NCBI RefSeq assembly: GCF_029227915.1
Contig: NC_079886.1
Coordinates: forward strand, 4,526,001-4,590,000
Length of the DNA stretch: 64,000 bases
Reading direction: 5' to 3'
Source of the DNA: Hydractinia symbiolongicarpus
Lineage: Eukaryota; Cnidaria; Hydrozoa; Anthoathecata; Hydractiniidae
In this document: one piece after another, positions 63,896 through 64,000 of the stretch
Layout of the letters: every line of letters begins with the position of its first letter
Numbering within the stretch: the stretch's first letter is position 1
The notes under the pieces: model-generated
The model's database searches: none
Told to the model about the DNA's origin: nothing
The model's input: only the letters and a program-made list of their open reading frames with translations
Made by a program: the position numbers and the translations under genes

Positions 63896-64000
63896 ATTGT
63901 GTGACTTAATTGAACTGATTTTGCAATATGAGCTTATAAATGTGATAAATGACACAAGTAGACTCCAAGAAATAACATTCTTTTTAATTTCTCATGATTG
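63896..64000 (+). repeat. Monomer cut by the right window edge
   Basis: It opens with ATTGTGTGACTTAATTGAAC, TTTTGCAATATGAGC and ACACAAGTAGACTCC, like the unit at 61658 (six units upstream), and stops at TTTCTCATGATTG. The array therefore continues to the right. Confidence 0.9.

Larger units (their letters stand above)
1..64000 (+). repeat. Satellite array of ~373-bp monomers, 172 anchored units, head to tail
   Basis: The anchor ACTGTGGGAC after GAAACGATTG recurs from 361 to 63896, always on the + strand. Most spacings are 371-374 bp. Exceptions by closing anchor: 359 bp (2583, 3315, 3674), 290 (7318), 363 (8429, 9165, 11386), 362 (9901), 341 (18065, 21763), 375 (8066), and 376 (10277, 45993). 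Conserved words in each unit, in order: ACAATTGGACTCC, GGGCGCTGTGGTAGCG (GCTCTGTTAGCG in class A), AAGTCATTTTTTACTGTGGGA, GAGACAGTTTCAAAAACTAC, CTAACGGT, TACCAACATGTATTT, AGGTTGCATCGCTTTTAACAG. No inversion, insertion or unique spacer was found. This is the expected form of eukaryotic centromeric or pericentromeric satellite DNA; that location is inferred from structure only. The family is not one I recognise. Confidence 0.97.
57369..64000 (+). repeat. Subarray V: A/B monomers right of the pentamer HOR
   Basis: Anchors are 57555, 57928, 58301, 58674, 59047, 59420, 59793, 60166, 60539, 60912, 61285, 61658, 62031, 62404, 62777, 63150, 63523 and 63896. All spacings from 57182 to 63896 are exactly 373 bp. 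Many class A units share GTGTTAGCGCGCGCTGAAG and AGTTCGTTTGAGTTGC with the pentamer HOR. Short dimer registers occur: GTGTTTGGAGTTTGACC at about 59067 and 59813. The stretch is satellite only. Confidence 0.88.

Noticed and set aside
1-64000. CRISPR array
   Set aside because: The repeat unit is 373 bp with no alternation of short repeats and unique spacers, and there are no cas genes.
1-64000. 5S rDNA or tRNA tandem array
   Set aside because: No 120-bp 5S-like segment, pol III internal control box set or cloverleaf was found in the monomer.
1-64000. Hammerhead ribozyme in the monomer
   Set aside because: CTGAAGA is present in GCGCTGAAGAAATAG, but no GAAA follows after a short stem, and the other CTGAT words (CTGATATT, CTGATACA) lack the core CUGANGA. 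The minus strand also fails.
1-64000. CENP-B box
   Set aside because: TTCG and CGGG words occur (for example CATTCGTAGCCGTTAACGGG), but the spacing is 10 rather than 7 bases and the fixed A is absent.
1-64000. Transposon or other mobile element
   Set aside because: Anchor spacing never exceeds 376 bp, so no insertion is present, and no terminal inverted repeats or transposase-like frames were seen.
1-64000. Assignment to a known satellite such as Drosophila 1.688 (359 bp) or Tribolium TCAST (~360 bp)
   Set aside because: Unit length is similar, but I do not recognise the sequence as either. A search of satellite databases would decide it; a high-identity full-length hit would support such a name.

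Overview
The whole 64 kb is one uninterrupted satellite-DNA array. A monomer of about 373 bp is repeated head to tail on one strand from the first base to the last. I tracked it with an anchor, the motif ACTGTGGGAC (sometimes ATTGTGGGAC or a one-base variant) that follows ...GAAACGATTG. This anchor occurs 172 times, from 361 to 63896. Mean spacing is 371.5 bp, the longest gap is 376 bp and the shortest is 290 bp, so nothing is inserted anywhere: no transposon, gene, rRNA, tRNA or unique spacer. The longest open frame is 93 codons and starts with GTG. The other short frames recur at monomer spacing and are by-products of the repeat.

The sequence points to eukaryotic constitutive heterochromatin (centromeric or pericentromeric type) of an AT-rich genome, probably read through by a long-read assembly. 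I do not recognise the satellite family and cannot name the species. CpG-rich words such as AGCGCGCGCT survive in many copies, which fits a genome with weak CpG methylation (many invertebrates), but this is only inference.

Layout. (1) 1-12,878: an older-looking subfamily with frequent length variants (359, 362, 363, 290 and 376 bp) and chimeric monomers. (2) 12,879-16,868: a transition zone of new monomer types, including a three-monomer module that recurs four times in the window. (3) 16,869-24,264: a 3,698-bp block of ten monomers duplicated directly in tandem, with about nine substitutions and no indel between the copies. (4) 24,265-31,348: monomers settle into two alternating classes, called A and B here. 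(5) 31,349-34,744: an A/B dimer of about 746 bp repeated about 4.5 times, with one partner swapped midway. (6) 34,745-48,531: mixed A/B monomers with trimer (about 1,118 bp) and octamer (about 2,983 bp) registers. (7) 48,532-57,368: a 1,865-bp pentamer higher-order repeat (HOR) in 4.7 nearly identical copies, the youngest structure here. (8) 57,369-64,000: A/B monomers with another octamer-spaced duplication.

There are no genes to work together. What can be read is array evolution: slippage deletions at one hotspot, unequal exchange giving chimeric monomers and several HOR periods (2, 3, 5, 8 and 10 monomers), and exchange or conversion between HOR copies visible as four-gamete site patterns. 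Boundaries were placed by eye from the first mismatches and may shift by some bases.
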